From: Desulfosporosinus sp. UBA4726
Lineage (GTDB): Bacteria > Bacillota > Desulfitobacteriia > Desulfitobacteriales > Desulfitobacteriaceae
Direction: 5' to 3'
NCBI GenBank assembly: GCA_002404215.1
Contig: DHJG01000157.1
Span: 16,755 to 25,208, forward strand
DNA length: 8,454 bases
The translations under genes were made by a program, and so were the position numbers. Positions 1 through 6,977 of this stretch are shown here, piece by piece; positions within the stretch are counted from its first letter, which is position 1, and the number at the start of each line of letters is the position of its first letter. The notes beneath the pieces are model-generated. The model had not been told where the DNA came from. It did not search any database and worked only from the letters and a program-made list of their open reading frames with translations.

Positions 1-1281
1 AAAGATCCCTTGAACATGCGCATATCTGGGCATGTAGGAGATAAACTGTGTTTAGAGGTCATGGAGGGTGAGCGTAGAGTTACCCTTTATTCGGCGAGCA
101 TTGCTCAAAAGGCTTTGAAAAGGCCACTTACGCGGGACTATGCCTTCCAGCAGTTGGGGCGATTAGGGACAACACCCTTTTGGCTAGATAAGTTGGAGTT
201 GGAAATTGATGAGGGCATCATGCTTCCGGTGAGTGATATAAATGAAATGCGCCGTTTAGCGGTTGAAGAATTACTACGGGAAAAGCCTCGTCAAAAGGTC
301 AATCAGCAAATGTATAGACAGAGAATAGAACGCTGGAAACAGCGTCAGGCCGAAGAGCGGGCTAGCTTGATGGGGCACGCCTTTCCTCAGATTTCTGTGG
401 CTGTAAGTGACGAAGAAACGCTCCAAGCCGCTCTAAAAGCGGGTGCTAATCGGGTGCTCATTGGTGGGGAACATTGGCGCTCCCGGCGTGGTTTTTCCCT
501 GGAAGGGATTCGTAGAGGTTTCGAGATTTGCCGCAAGCAGGGAATCGACTGTGCTTGGCGTTTGCCACGTATCTTAAATCAGGCTCAGAGTACAAGTCTT
601 TTGTCGGATCTTAAAATAGCAGCTGGGTGGGAGAAAAAACCAAAACTGATGATTGCGAACCTTGGAGAGCTTGAGATAATGCGCTCTGTTGATGCAAATT
701 GGCCGTTCGAAGTGGATTATTCTTTAAATGTTTTTAACGAAGCTAGCCTTGCTTATTTCTTACGCATGGGTGCTAAAAAGGTGACCCTTTCACCCGAGCT
801 ACACCACGAACAACTAGCCCATTTAGCGAAATGGCCGGAAGTAGAGCTTCTGGCGTTTGGGGATCTGGAGATGATGGTGAGTGAATACTGTCCAGTCGGA
901 GCAACGTTGGGTGGTAAAAAAGGTGAACACTGCACCGGTACGTGTGTTAGCGAACCGCATTATTTGCGTGATCGTATGCGCTATGATTTCCCAGTTGAAA
1001 CGGATCAAGAGTGTCGAATGCACCTTTTTAATGTTAAGATCCTCAACCTCTATGAAGAACTTGCCCAAATTCGGCGTATGGGAGTTTCAACCGTTCGTCT
1101 GCAATTGACTCGGCAAAATCCCCAGCAAGTCCGGCAAATTATACGTTTGTTTGTCGAGGCTTGGGATACACTGAATGAAGGTAAGAAGGTCTCATGGACC
1201 TCAGAGGAGGGGATGGCTGAGTTAATATCTCTTTTCCCGGAAGGATTTACCAAAGGGCATTTCTTCCGCGGTGTATTGTAG
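1..1281 (+). CDS. U32-family protein with DUF3656 domain (RlhA-like), 3' part only
   Basis: The reading frame is open from base 1, so the gene starts upstream; the TTG at 10 is just an internal codon. About 426 C-terminal residues are visible. The first ~100 codons resemble DUF3656 (the 'collagenase' domain of long U32 proteins), including a QLGRLGTTPF stretch and the LPVSDINEMRR motif. A basic, charged linker follows (about bases 290-370). From about 370 to the end lies the second U32 half, with the family-like GAxLGGKKGEHC stretch and the terminal FTKGHFFRGV motif. Four cysteines (codons at 889, 931, 943 and 1012) are clustered as expected for the iron-sulfur ligands proposed in U32 proteins. 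Known family roles: E. coli RlhA, a long U32 protein, is required for 5-hydroxycytidine in 23S rRNA; shorter U32 proteins hydroxylate tRNA. A role in RNA hydroxylation is therefore likely by inference; older annotations say 'peptidase/collagenase'. It ends 26 bases before mutS2, so an operon is likely. Confidence 0.9.
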   Translation, partial: KDPLNMRISGHVGDKLCLEVMEGERRVTLYSASIAQKALKRPLTRDYAFQQLGRLGTTPFWLDKLELEIDEGIMLPVSDINEMRRLAVEELLREKPRQKVNQQMYRQRIERWKQRQAEERASLMGHAFPQISVAVSDEETLQAALKAGANRVLIGGEHWRSRRGFSLEGIRRGFEICRKQGIDCAWRLPRILNQAQSTSLLSDLKIAAGWEKKPKLMIANLGELEIMRSVDANWPFEVDYSLNVFNEASLAYFLRMGAKKVTLSPELHHEQLAHLAKWPEVELLAFGDLEMMVSEYCPVGATLGGKKGEHCTGTCVSEPHYLRDRMRYDFPVETDQECRMHLFNVKILNLYEELAQIRRMGVSTVRLQLTRQNPQQVRQIIRLFVEAWDTLNEGKKVSWTSEEGMAELISLFPEGFTKGHFFRGVL

Positions 1282-1295
1282 GTAGTAGAATGGGC

Positions 1296-1303
1296 GGAGG
1301 AGG
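1296..1303 (+). promoter_or_regulatory. Ribosome binding site that decides the mutS2 start
   Basis: GGAGGAGG sits 4 bases before ATG 1308, or 7 bases counting its first GGAGG. The upstream in-frame ATG at 1290 would place this motif inside the coding sequence and would add an odd Gly-Gly-Gly-Gly N-terminus, with only a weak GGTAG-like match ahead of it. The site therefore supports 1308. Confidence 0.85.
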
Positions 1304-1307
1304 AACT

Positions 1308-3671
1308 ATGGGAATCGAAGTTAAAGTCCTCAATAAACTGGACTTTCCAAAGGTATTATCACGTTTAGCTGAATATTGCATTCTTCCGCGAGCAAAGGAA
1401 CTGGCGGTAGGATTAATACCTTATATAGATTGGGAATCGGTACGCTTGGCGTTGCAAGAAACGGAAGAAGGAAAGGATCTCTTGCGAGGAAATCCTCTTT
1501 TTTCCGTCCGCGGAGCTAAAGAAATTCGTACCTATATCGAGCGTTGTTTACGAGGAGGGGTAATTCACGGAGAGGAATTACTTGAGGTCCGAGATACGCT
1601 TAAAGTAGGACGGAGAATAAAACAACTTCTTGAGGAATCCCAAGAGGGCTTTTCAAGCTTAAGGGATATCGTTTTATCCATCCAACCACAAAAGGATCTA
1701 GAAGACGAAATCTCCCGCTGCATTTCGGAAGATGGGAAGGTCGCAGACAACGCTTCTCCGGAACTCTCAGACTTCAGGCGCGCTATAAATCGCCTGCAGC
1801 ACCGAATTCGAGAAACTCTAGAGGGGACTTTGCGGAATTCTACGTATCAGAAAATGCTACAGGACCCTATTATCACTCAACGTTCGGATCGTTATGTCGT
1901 ACCCATAAAACAGGAATACCGCACAGCATTTCCTGGTATTGTACACGATCAATCCGCGAGTGGAGCAACCTTATTTATTGAACCTATGCCCGTAGTCCAT
2001 CTCGGTAATGAACTACGGGAAGTGATTTTGAAGGAACAACGCGAAGTCCAACGAATTCTCCAAATGCTTTCAGCCCAAATTGAAGCACATGCGGATGCGG
2101 TGGCAGAGCTACACGAAGCCTTGGCTAAATTGGATCTTGTGATGGCCAAAGCGAATTTAAGTGTGGCAATGAATGCGGGTGCGCCGGAATTGGTCTTGGG
2201 GCAACATGTGAAGCTGGTTCAGGCTAGGCATCCGTTAATTACGGGTAAGGTGGTCCCTCTTTCTATAGAATTAGGTGTCGATTTTGATACGTTAGTGATT
2301 ACTGGGCCCAATACCGGGGGAAAAACGGTCGCTCTGAAAGTGGTTGGGCTTATGGCGGCTATGACTCAGTCAGGTCTACACATTCCTACCGAAATTGGCT
2401 CTCAAATGGGGGTTTTCACCCAGATTTTCGCGGACATCGGGGACGAACAAAGTGTTGAGCAATCCTTAAGTACCTTTTCAGGGCATATGAGAAACATTGT
2501 GGAAATTATTAATCAGTCTGATGAGCGTTCGTTGGTGCTACTCGATGAAGTTGGAGCTGGGACAGACCCTACAGAGGGGGCAGCACTCGCAATGGGCATT
2601 TTAGCCGAACTTCACGACCGCGGCTGCAAAACGGTATCGACAACTCACTATGGAGCACTAAAGACGTTTGCCTATGAAACTCCGCGTGTTAAAAACGCTT
2701 CTGTGGAATTTGATACGGAGACCTTGCGTCCAACGTATCGACTGTTAATAGGGATTCCCGGTAAAAGTAACGCCTTTACGATCGCCGGGCGGCTGGGGTT
2801 GAGTGAACAGGTTCTGGCAAGAGCCAATACCTTTGTAACGGAACGAGAAATGCAGGTGGCAGATCTCATCGAAAACTTAGGAGAAACCCACCGCGAAATT
2901 GAAGTGGAAAAGCAAAAAGCCAAGACGGGGCGACAAGCGGTAGAGCGGCAAACTAAAGCCCTAGAAGAAAAGACGATTCTCTTAGATGAGGAATATGAAA
3001 TACTCTTAGGTCTGGCTAAGGAAGAGGCCGGAGAGATTGTTCGACAGGCTAAACGGGAAGCAGATACCTTGATTGAGGAATTAAAAGAGGCCCTTAAAAA
3101 GGATAACAAACAACAACAAGATATTGAAAGGGCCCGCCAGGGATTTCATCGTATCTCAGCTAAGCTTGACAAGGGTCGGAAAGTACAACGATCGGGCAGT
3201 GGATTGACGTCCGATCAGATTAAGCTCGGTCAGACGGTACAGATGACGAAACTTAGGCAGAAGGGGCATGTCTTACAGCTCCCAAATTCAAATGGTGAGG
3301 TTCTAGTTCAAGTGGGTATTATGAAAGTCATGGTTCCGTTGGTGGAATTAAAGTTAGCCAAAGAGGAAAAGAAAATTCCAGCCAAATATTCGAGAGAAGT
3401 GAGTATTGGGCTTCAAAAAGCGGAGGCGATTCGGAGCGAGATTGATTTAAGAGGGATGCTCGTCGAGGAGGGAACCCAGGCTCTTGACAAGTATTTAGAT
3501 GACGCGGTTCTCAGTGGAATCGGTCTGATTTGGGTTATTCACGGCAAAGGGACAGGGGCCATGCGCGCGGGTATACAGGATTTTCTAAGAGGTCATCCTC
3601 ATGTACTAAGCTTCAGAATCGGGGAATATGGAGAAGGAGATTCTGGAGTTACCGTTGTTGAACTAAAGTAA
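1308..3671 (+). CDS. mutS2: Endonuclease MutS2 / ribosome-rescue ATPase
   Basis: The protein has 787 residues, the usual MutS2 length (about 785). I chose ATG 1308 over the in-frame ATG 1290: GGAGG/AGGAGG lies at 1296-1303, well placed for 1308 only, and the resulting N-terminus (MGIEVKVLNKLDF) fits B. subtilis MutS2. Domains in order: clamp/lever helices to about residue 300; MutS-type ATPase with Walker A GPNTGGKT (333-340), the ADIGDEQSVEQSLSTFSGHM signature (375-394) and Walker B LVLLDE (409-414); long coiled coil (about 510-620); KOW-like beta segment (about 638-685); C-terminal Smr domain with IDLR (712-715) and HGKGTG (745-750). As in other MutS2 proteins, the mismatch-recognition domain of MutS is absent. 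Known roles: in B. subtilis (also called RqcU) it binds collided ribosomes and promotes subunit splitting; in other species nuclease and anti-recombination activities of the Smr domain are described. All catalytic motifs look intact. It is probably co-transcribed with the upstream U32 gene. Confidence 0.97.
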   Translation: MGIEVKVLNKLDFPKVLSRLAEYCILPRAKELAVGLIPYIDWESVRLALQETEEGKDLLRGNPLFSVRGAKEIRTYIERCLRGGVIHGEELLEVRDTLKVGRRIKQLLEESQEGFSSLRDIVLSIQPQKDLEDEISRCISEDGKVADNASPELSDFRRAINRLQHRIRETLEGTLRNSTYQKMLQDPIITQRSDRYVVPIKQEYRTAFPGIVHDQSASGATLFIEPMPVVHLGNELREVILKEQREVQRILQMLSAQIEAHADAVAELHEALAKLDLVMAKANLSVAMNAGAPELVLGQHVKLVQARHPLITGKVVPLSIELGVDFDTLVITGPNTGGKTVALKVVGLMAAMTQSGLHIPTEIGSQMGVFTQIFADIGDEQSVEQSLSTFSGHMRNIVEIINQSDERSLVLLDEVGAGTDPTEGAALAMGILAELHDRGCKTVSTTHYGALKTFAYETPRVKNASVEFDTETLRPTYRLLIGIPGKSNAFTIAGRLGLSEQVLARANTFVTEREMQVADLIENLGETHREIEVEKQKAKTGRQAVERQTKALEEKTILLDEEYEILLGLAKEEAGEIVRQAKREADTLIEELKEALKKDNKQQQDIERARQGFHRISAKLDKGRKVQRSGSGLTSDQIKLGQTVQMTKLRQKGHVLQLPNSNGEVLVQVGIMKVMVPLVELKLAKEEKKIPAKYSREVSIGLQKAEAIRSEIDLRGMLVEEGTQALDKYLDDAVLSGIGLIWVIHGKGTGAMRAGIQDFLRGHPHVLSFRIGEYGEGDSGVTVVELK

Positions 3672-3699
3672 GAGTTAAAGAGTATTAGAATTTAGTACG

Positions 3700-3745
3700 A
3701 ATACAAACAGCCCTGTGAGCTTACGGTCACAGGGCTGTTTGTATT
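3700..3745. terminator. Perfect 19-bp hairpin after mutS2
   Basis: The arms 3700-3718 and 3727-3745 are exact reverse complements over 19 bases with an 8-base loop (GCTTACGG). It starts 28 bases after the mutS2 stop. The 3' side reads TGTTTGTATTT, a modest T-rich tail, so it can act as an intrinsic terminator for mutS2. It is directly followed by a second, more classical terminator hairpin. Confidence 0.8.
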
Positions 3746-3746
3746 T

Positions 3747-3774
3747 AAAAAGGAGGGCTTCTGCCCTCCTTTTT
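3747..3774. terminator. Bidirectional intrinsic terminator between convergent genes
   Basis: The stem AAAAAGGAGGGC / GCCCTCCTTTTT (3747-3758 and 3763-3774) is a perfect 12-bp inverted repeat with a TTCT tetraloop. The A5/T5 flanks give a GC-rich core followed by a U-run on both strands, the classical form of a bidirectional Rho-independent terminator. It lies 18 bases from the stop of the minus-strand penicillin-binding protein gene and about 75 bases from the mutS2 stop, so it can end both transcripts. Confidence 0.92.
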
Positions 3775-3792
3775 GGTTAGATATTAATGAGT

Positions 3793-6402
3793 TTAGTCTT
3801 TTATTGTTAATTTAACACTTCCGGAAGATGGTCCGACACCTGATCCATTTCGGTTTTGAAAAGCAGCCCATATGACATAATCACCAGGAATAGGAGGTTT
3901 ACCGTTGTCATCAAGGGAAATGGTAATGGAGGTTGATACTGAATTGGAAGCCTTAATGGGCATTTCTATAGCGGTCTGTCCAGAGCGCTGGAGGTAAAAG
4001 ATGGTAGAATCTCCCTTGTTTTCTGGTGGGACAGTCATTGGGATAGTCGCCTTAAACGTTTTTTTGTTATAGGAGATTTGACCAAGTGTGGGTGCGGGAA
4101 GCGTGGAATCGACTGGTGAAGTCTGTGTTGGATCTGGAGCAGCTACTGGATCAGGTGCCGTTTTGTAAGGCGGTCTGTAGGGCGCTTCATTGGATGGCCA
4201 TACCCATGATGGATCACGGCTAGGTAAATTTAAGAATGTTTTGGTTAGGGTGTTATTTGATTTAGGAGACGGCAACATGGTTGGATGATCTGCATCTACC
4301 TTTTTTTGAATCCATACATCGCTGGTCTTCGTGGGAAGATCTCCTTGGGCAGCGATCTCGCTCCCTACAAATTTGGCGGGGGTTAAACTACTGGGGAGTA
4401 ACCCTGATTTCATATCAAAGGAACCCCTGACAATCCCCGAGGGTTGTGTGAACTCAGTTTGGACAGGGAGATCCTCAAGAGCAGCCGTCATAACTTCTTT
4501 CCATATTTGGGCGGGGTAGCTACCACCATAGACACTTCGCAAATAGTGTTGCCCGTCGTTGTCTATATCGTAACCCATCCAAACAACCCCGGCATAACTC
4601 GGAGTATAGCCGGCAAACCAGGCATCCGGATTACCGGATTTATTGGCATATTTAGCCGTATTAGGCAACGAGGTGGTACCGGTTTTACCAGCAACAGCCC
4701 AGTTGCCGATTTGGGCACTAATGGCTGTCCCGTCAGTCACTACGCTTCGTAACATATCGTTGATAATATAGGCCGTAGTTTCTTTCATTACGCGGGTTTT
4801 TGTGATTTTAGGGTACACGGTGTTTCCTTTGGCGTCCACGATTTTTACTATTGCGTGATTGGTGACGCTAACACCATCGTTGGCATAAACCCCATAAGCA
4901 GAGGTCATGTCCAGCGTGGATACGCTTGGAGTACCTAAGGCCAAAGTCAAATTTCGATCTCTTTCTTCTAGAGGAAGTCCAAGTTTATCTTTACCAAACG
5001 TCCAGCCGTAGTCGACCCCAATGAGGTTCAACAGTTTGACTGCATAGACATTGACAGAGTCTTCAAGGGCATAACGCATGGTAATAAGGCCTTTCCAACC
5101 TTTATCAATTGTGTCAAAATCAGTCGGGGTGTAGGTTCCGTAGTGCACAGGCATGTCGTCAAGAACGGTGCCGGGAAAATACCCGCCTTTCTCAATGGCT
5201 GGTCCGTAGACGACCAATGGTTTGATCGTTGATCCGGGCGGTCGATTGGTTTGCCAGGCCCGGTTCCAGCCACCAGTCGCATAGTCCCGTCCGCCAACCA
5301 TTGCCTGAATCGCACCAGTCGAGGGCTCAATGACAGTCATGGCGCCTTGAACTTTCGTGTCACCAATTCCTTTGGGGAAATTAGACGAGTCAGCAAACGC
5401 AGTTTCCATAGCACTCTGGATTTTAGGATTAACGGTCGTGTAAACTTTTAATCCTCCACTGAAAATTTGTTCAGGTTTTAAATTGTAGTCTCTTTCCAGT
5501 TCTTCAATAACGTAGTCGACAAAATAGGGGAACTTGTAGTTGGTATCGGTTAAGGCTGTTTTTTGGGCTCCACCGAGGGTCGTCTTCATGGTTTCGACAT
5601 AGGTAAAAGGAGCATCTTTGTCTTCGGTATACTCTTGGGAGGAGATGAGCCCAGCATCCCGCATTACTCCAAGAACGATAGTACGTCGGTTTTTGGCGGC
5701 TTCAGGATGAACATAGGGATTATATTGACTTGGAGCTTGTGGTAAACCCGCCAACATGGCAACTTCAACAGGTTTTAAATCCTTAAGACTTGCGCCAAAG
5801 TAGGTTTTGGCAGCGGCTTGGATGCCAAAGGAGGATTCACCAAGAAAAATTTTATTGAGATAATACGTGAGAATTTCATCTTTGGTGTATTCATGTTCAA
5901 GTTGGAAAGCAAGAATAGCTTCTTGAATCTTACGAGTAAACCCTCCGCCAGTAGGATTTTCAATAAAGGCATTCCTAGCAAGTTGAACACTAATGGTACT
6001 CGCCCCTTCTTTTAAACTTCCCGAGCGAAGGTCGTTTAGCGCGGATCCGAGAATCCGAATGGGATCGACACCAAAGTGTTCGTAAAAGCGTTTATCCTCA
6101 ACTGAGACGAAGGTTTTCTTAACAAGATCTGGAATTTCTGAAGACTGTAGAACTTGACGGTTCTCGCTGCCATGTAACTGAGCAATTTGGACGTTATCCT
6201 TGTCATAAACATAGGATGTTTGTTTTTGGTTAGCGAGGTCACTAGGATTCCATTTGGGAGTACCTGCCGCAGCTATCCCAATGAAAATTAGTCCGCCAAT
6301 CATAATGATCACAATGATACCCGCTATGGACAAGAGAACGATCCGACCTTTAGATGAGCGCTTTTGACGCTTAGGTCCCGTTGGTTTTCGGGATGATGGC
6401 AT
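3793..6402 (-). CDS. Bifunctional class A penicillin-binding protein (PBP1A family)
   Basis: This 869-residue protein polymerises lipid II into glycan strands and cross-links them outside the membrane. It has a short basic cytoplasmic tail, then one membrane segment (about 21-46) acting as uncleaved signal anchor. The GT51 glycosyltransferase domain (about 75-250) shows VEDKRFYEHFG with catalytic Glu102, the GASTISVQLARN motif (133-144), RKIQE (157-161) and KDEIL (174-178). The transpeptidase domain (about 353-640) has all three active-site motifs: STIK with nucleophile Ser391, SVN (449-451) and KTGT (573-576). A Pro/Ser/Thr-rich stretch (about 700-768) links to a beta-rich, FN3/Ig-like C-terminal domain (about 768-868), also seen in some Firmicute PBPs and perhaps used for wall or partner binding (inference). 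Start ATG at 6402 is supported by AGGAGG at 6412-6417. It stands alone, convergent with mutS2 and divergent from tyrS. Symbols such as ponA or mrcA are used for relatives. Confidence 0.96.
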   Translation of the reverse strand: MPSSRKPTGPKRQKRSSKGRIVLLSIAGIIVIIMIGGLIFIGIAAAGTPKWNPSDLANQKQTSYVYDKDNVQIAQLHGSENRQVLQSSEIPDLVKKTFVSVEDKRFYEHFGVDPIRILGSALNDLRSGSLKEGASTISVQLARNAFIENPTGGGFTRKIQEAILAFQLEHEYTKDEILTYYLNKIFLGESSFGIQAAAKTYFGASLKDLKPVEVAMLAGLPQAPSQYNPYVHPEAAKNRRTIVLGVMRDAGLISSQEYTEDKDAPFTYVETMKTTLGGAQKTALTDTNYKFPYFVDYVIEELERDYNLKPEQIFSGGLKVYTTVNPKIQSAMETAFADSSNFPKGIGDTKVQGAMTVIEPSTGAIQAMVGGRDYATGGWNRAWQTNRPPGSTIKPLVVYGPAIEKGGYFPGTVLDDMPVHYGTYTPTDFDTIDKGWKGLITMRYALEDSVNVYAVKLLNLIGVDYGWTFGKDKLGLPLEERDRNLTLALGTPSVSTLDMTSAYGVYANDGVSVTNHAIVKIVDAKGNTVYPKITKTRVMKETTAYIINDMLRSVVTDGTAISAQIGNWAVAGKTGTTSLPNTAKYANKSGNPDAWFAGYTPSYAGVVWMGYDIDNDGQHYLRSVYGGSYPAQIWKEVMTAALEDLPVQTEFTQPSGIVRGSFDMKSGLLPSSLTPAKFVGSEIAAQGDLPTKTSDVWIQKKVDADHPTMLPSPKSNNTLTKTFLNLPSRDPSWVWPSNEAPYRPPYKTAPDPVAAPDPTQTSPVDSTLPAPTLGQISYNKKTFKATIPMTVPPENKGDSTIFYLQRSGQTAIEMPIKASNSVSTSITISLDDNGKPPIPGDYVIWAAFQNRNGSGVGPSSGSVKLTIKD

Positions 6403-6410
6403 AAATTGGT

Positions 6411-6417
6411 ACCTCCT
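6411..6417 (-). promoter_or_regulatory. Ribosome binding site of the penicillin-binding protein gene
   Basis: The minus strand reads AGGAGGT, followed by an 8-base spacer and the ATG at 6402-6400. This is a near-perfect Shine-Dalgarno sequence and fixes the start just ahead of the basic tail and membrane anchor. Confidence 0.85.
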
Positions 6418-6462
6418 ATTAAGTAAAAAGAATGAGGTAGGCTGAAATTATTAATTTCTTGA

Positions 6463-6471
6463 ATTATACCA
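6463..6471 (-). promoter_or_regulatory. Extended -10 promoter for the penicillin-binding protein gene
   Basis: The minus strand reads TGGTATAAT, a perfect -10 hexamer with the TGn extension. No good -35 is found: the best candidates further upstream (around 6483-6496) match only 4 of 6 bases at non-ideal spacing, which fits an extended -10 promoter. The expected transcript start is near 6456, giving a leader of roughly 50 bases. Its activity is inferred from sequence only. Confidence 0.65.
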
Positions 6472-6534
6472 TACTTCGACAATTGTAAGTAAATCCATCT
6501 TAAGGATGGGACTAAAAGGAATAAATCGCATTAG

Positions 6535-6563
6535 TTGCGAGCTTGACTTAGACACGGTATAAT
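6535..6563 (+). promoter_or_regulatory. Sigma-A type promoter for the tyrS T-box transcript
   Basis: TTGCGA (6535-6540, 4 of 6 to TTGACA) is separated by exactly 17 bases from a perfect TATAAT (6558-6563). Transcription would start near 6570, just ahead of the T-box Stem I sequences. A nearer TTGACT (6543-6548) is only 9 bases from the -10 and is too close to act as its -35. Confidence 0.75.
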
Positions 6564-6569
6564 ACTTAT

Positions 6570-6837
6570 AAACATAGCTTATGTAGATATAATAGGCTTA
6601 TGCACAGATAGTAAATGGAATGATTGAGAAGAAACTTGGCAGAAGGCAACAGAGAGTCGGTGTGGGTGCAAGCCGATCCGGAAGCCAAGGGTTACACCTC
6701 ATGACTAGAGTTAAAACTCTCGGGTCAGCTCGTTAGCGCTGATGAAGCTGGATGTCTGTTTTTTAAAAAGGAACAATGGCATCAATGTGGGTGGTACCGC
6801 GGAAGTTTTTTCGTCCCTCAACCTTGTGTTGGGGGAC
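6570..6837 (+). promoter_or_regulatory. Tyrosine T-box riboswitch leader of tyrS
   Basis: This leader of about 268 bases senses uncharged tRNA-Tyr and controls read-through into tyrS. Stem I can be traced: CTTGGC (6635-6640) pairs with GCCAAG (6684-6689), and TGAG (6625-6628) pairs with CTCA (6698-6701). Between the 3' strands lies the specifier TAC (6693-6695), a Tyr codon followed by A as is usual. The apical part has AGAGAGTCGG and GGTGCAAG, resembling the conserved AG-bulge and GNUG elements. A small hairpin AGAGT/ACTCT (6708-6721) follows. The T-box is TGGGTGGTACCGCGG (6788-6802); its UGGU (6792-6795) would pair with an ACCA tRNA end, matching the A discriminator of tRNA-Tyr. GGG of the T-box can pair with CCC at 6815-6817 to form the antiterminator, which excludes the terminator. 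Start is estimated from the promoter. Confidence 0.95.
6813..6837 (+). terminator. T-box attenuator terminator hairpin
   Basis: The arms GTCCCTCAAC (6813-6822) and GTTGGGGGAC (6828-6837) form a 10-bp stem with one G-U pair and a 5-base loop. Its 5' arm contains the CCC needed by the antiterminator, so the two structures are mutually exclusive. The tail reads TTATTCGTTGT, a weaker U-tract than usual; the strong T6 run (6806-6811) lies before the stem, in the antiterminator loop. Confidence 0.85.
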
Positions 6838-6902
6838 TTATTCGTTGTACGCTGAATTAAAATTAGACTTGCAACGGATAAGTTTAGGCACATTTATGTC
6901 AC

Positions 6903-6942
6903 GCGAACTGATATCTTACCATTCGGTAGGATATCAGTTCGC
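6903..6942. other. 18-bp hairpin in the tyrS 5' leader, downstream of the T-box
   Basis: The arms 6903-6920 and 6925-6942 pair over 18 bases with only one G-U pair and an ATTC tetraloop. It lies 65 bases past the attenuator stem and 19 bases before the tyrS ribosome binding site. No T-run follows (CAAGATTTCAAG), so it is not an ordinary intrinsic terminator. It may stabilise or mark the processed tyrS mRNA, or be a small palindromic insertion. I do not recognise it as part of a standard T-box. Confidence 0.85.
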
Positions 6943-6961
6943 CAAGATTTCAAGTAAAACG

Positions 6962-6968
6962 AAGGAGG
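6962..6968 (+). promoter_or_regulatory. Ribosome binding site that decides the tyrS start
   Basis: AAGGAGG is followed by 9 bases and ATG 6978. The in-frame ATG at 6969 directly abuts the motif and could not use it. The choice of 6978 also makes the active-site numbering match Geobacillus stearothermophilus TyrRS. Confidence 0.88.
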
Positions 6969-6977
6969 ATGAAGAAC

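Noticed and set aside
1290..1307. Earlier in-frame ATG for mutS2 adding six residues (MGGGGT)
   Set aside because: The strong Shine-Dalgarno sequence lies inside this stretch and serves ATG 1308; the shorter N-terminus also matches B. subtilis MutS2.
2672..3109. A 145-codon open frame on the minus strand within mutS2
   Set aside because: It lies wholly inside a clearly coding gene, has low-complexity Ser/Arg composition and shows no ribosome binding site or family resemblance.
5971..6006. GT51 motif 2 with R in place of K and V in place of the first Q (GASTISVQLARN) as a possibly inactive glycosyltransferase
   Set aside because: LAR-type variants of this motif occur in other class A PBPs, and the catalytic Glu102 and other motifs are intact, so loss of activity is not supported.
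6493..6511. Short inverted repeat (CCATC/GATGG) between the divergent promoters as an operator
   Set aside because: Only 5-6 bp; such repeats occur by chance and nothing links it to a known regulator.
6543..6548. TTGACT as -35 of the tyrS promoter
   Set aside because: It is 9 bases from TATAAT, too near; TTGCGA at 17 bases fits better.
6969..6977. Earlier in-frame ATG for tyrS adding three residues
   Set aside because: It abuts the Shine-Dalgarno motif with no spacer, and it would shift active-site numbering by three relative to the reference enzyme.
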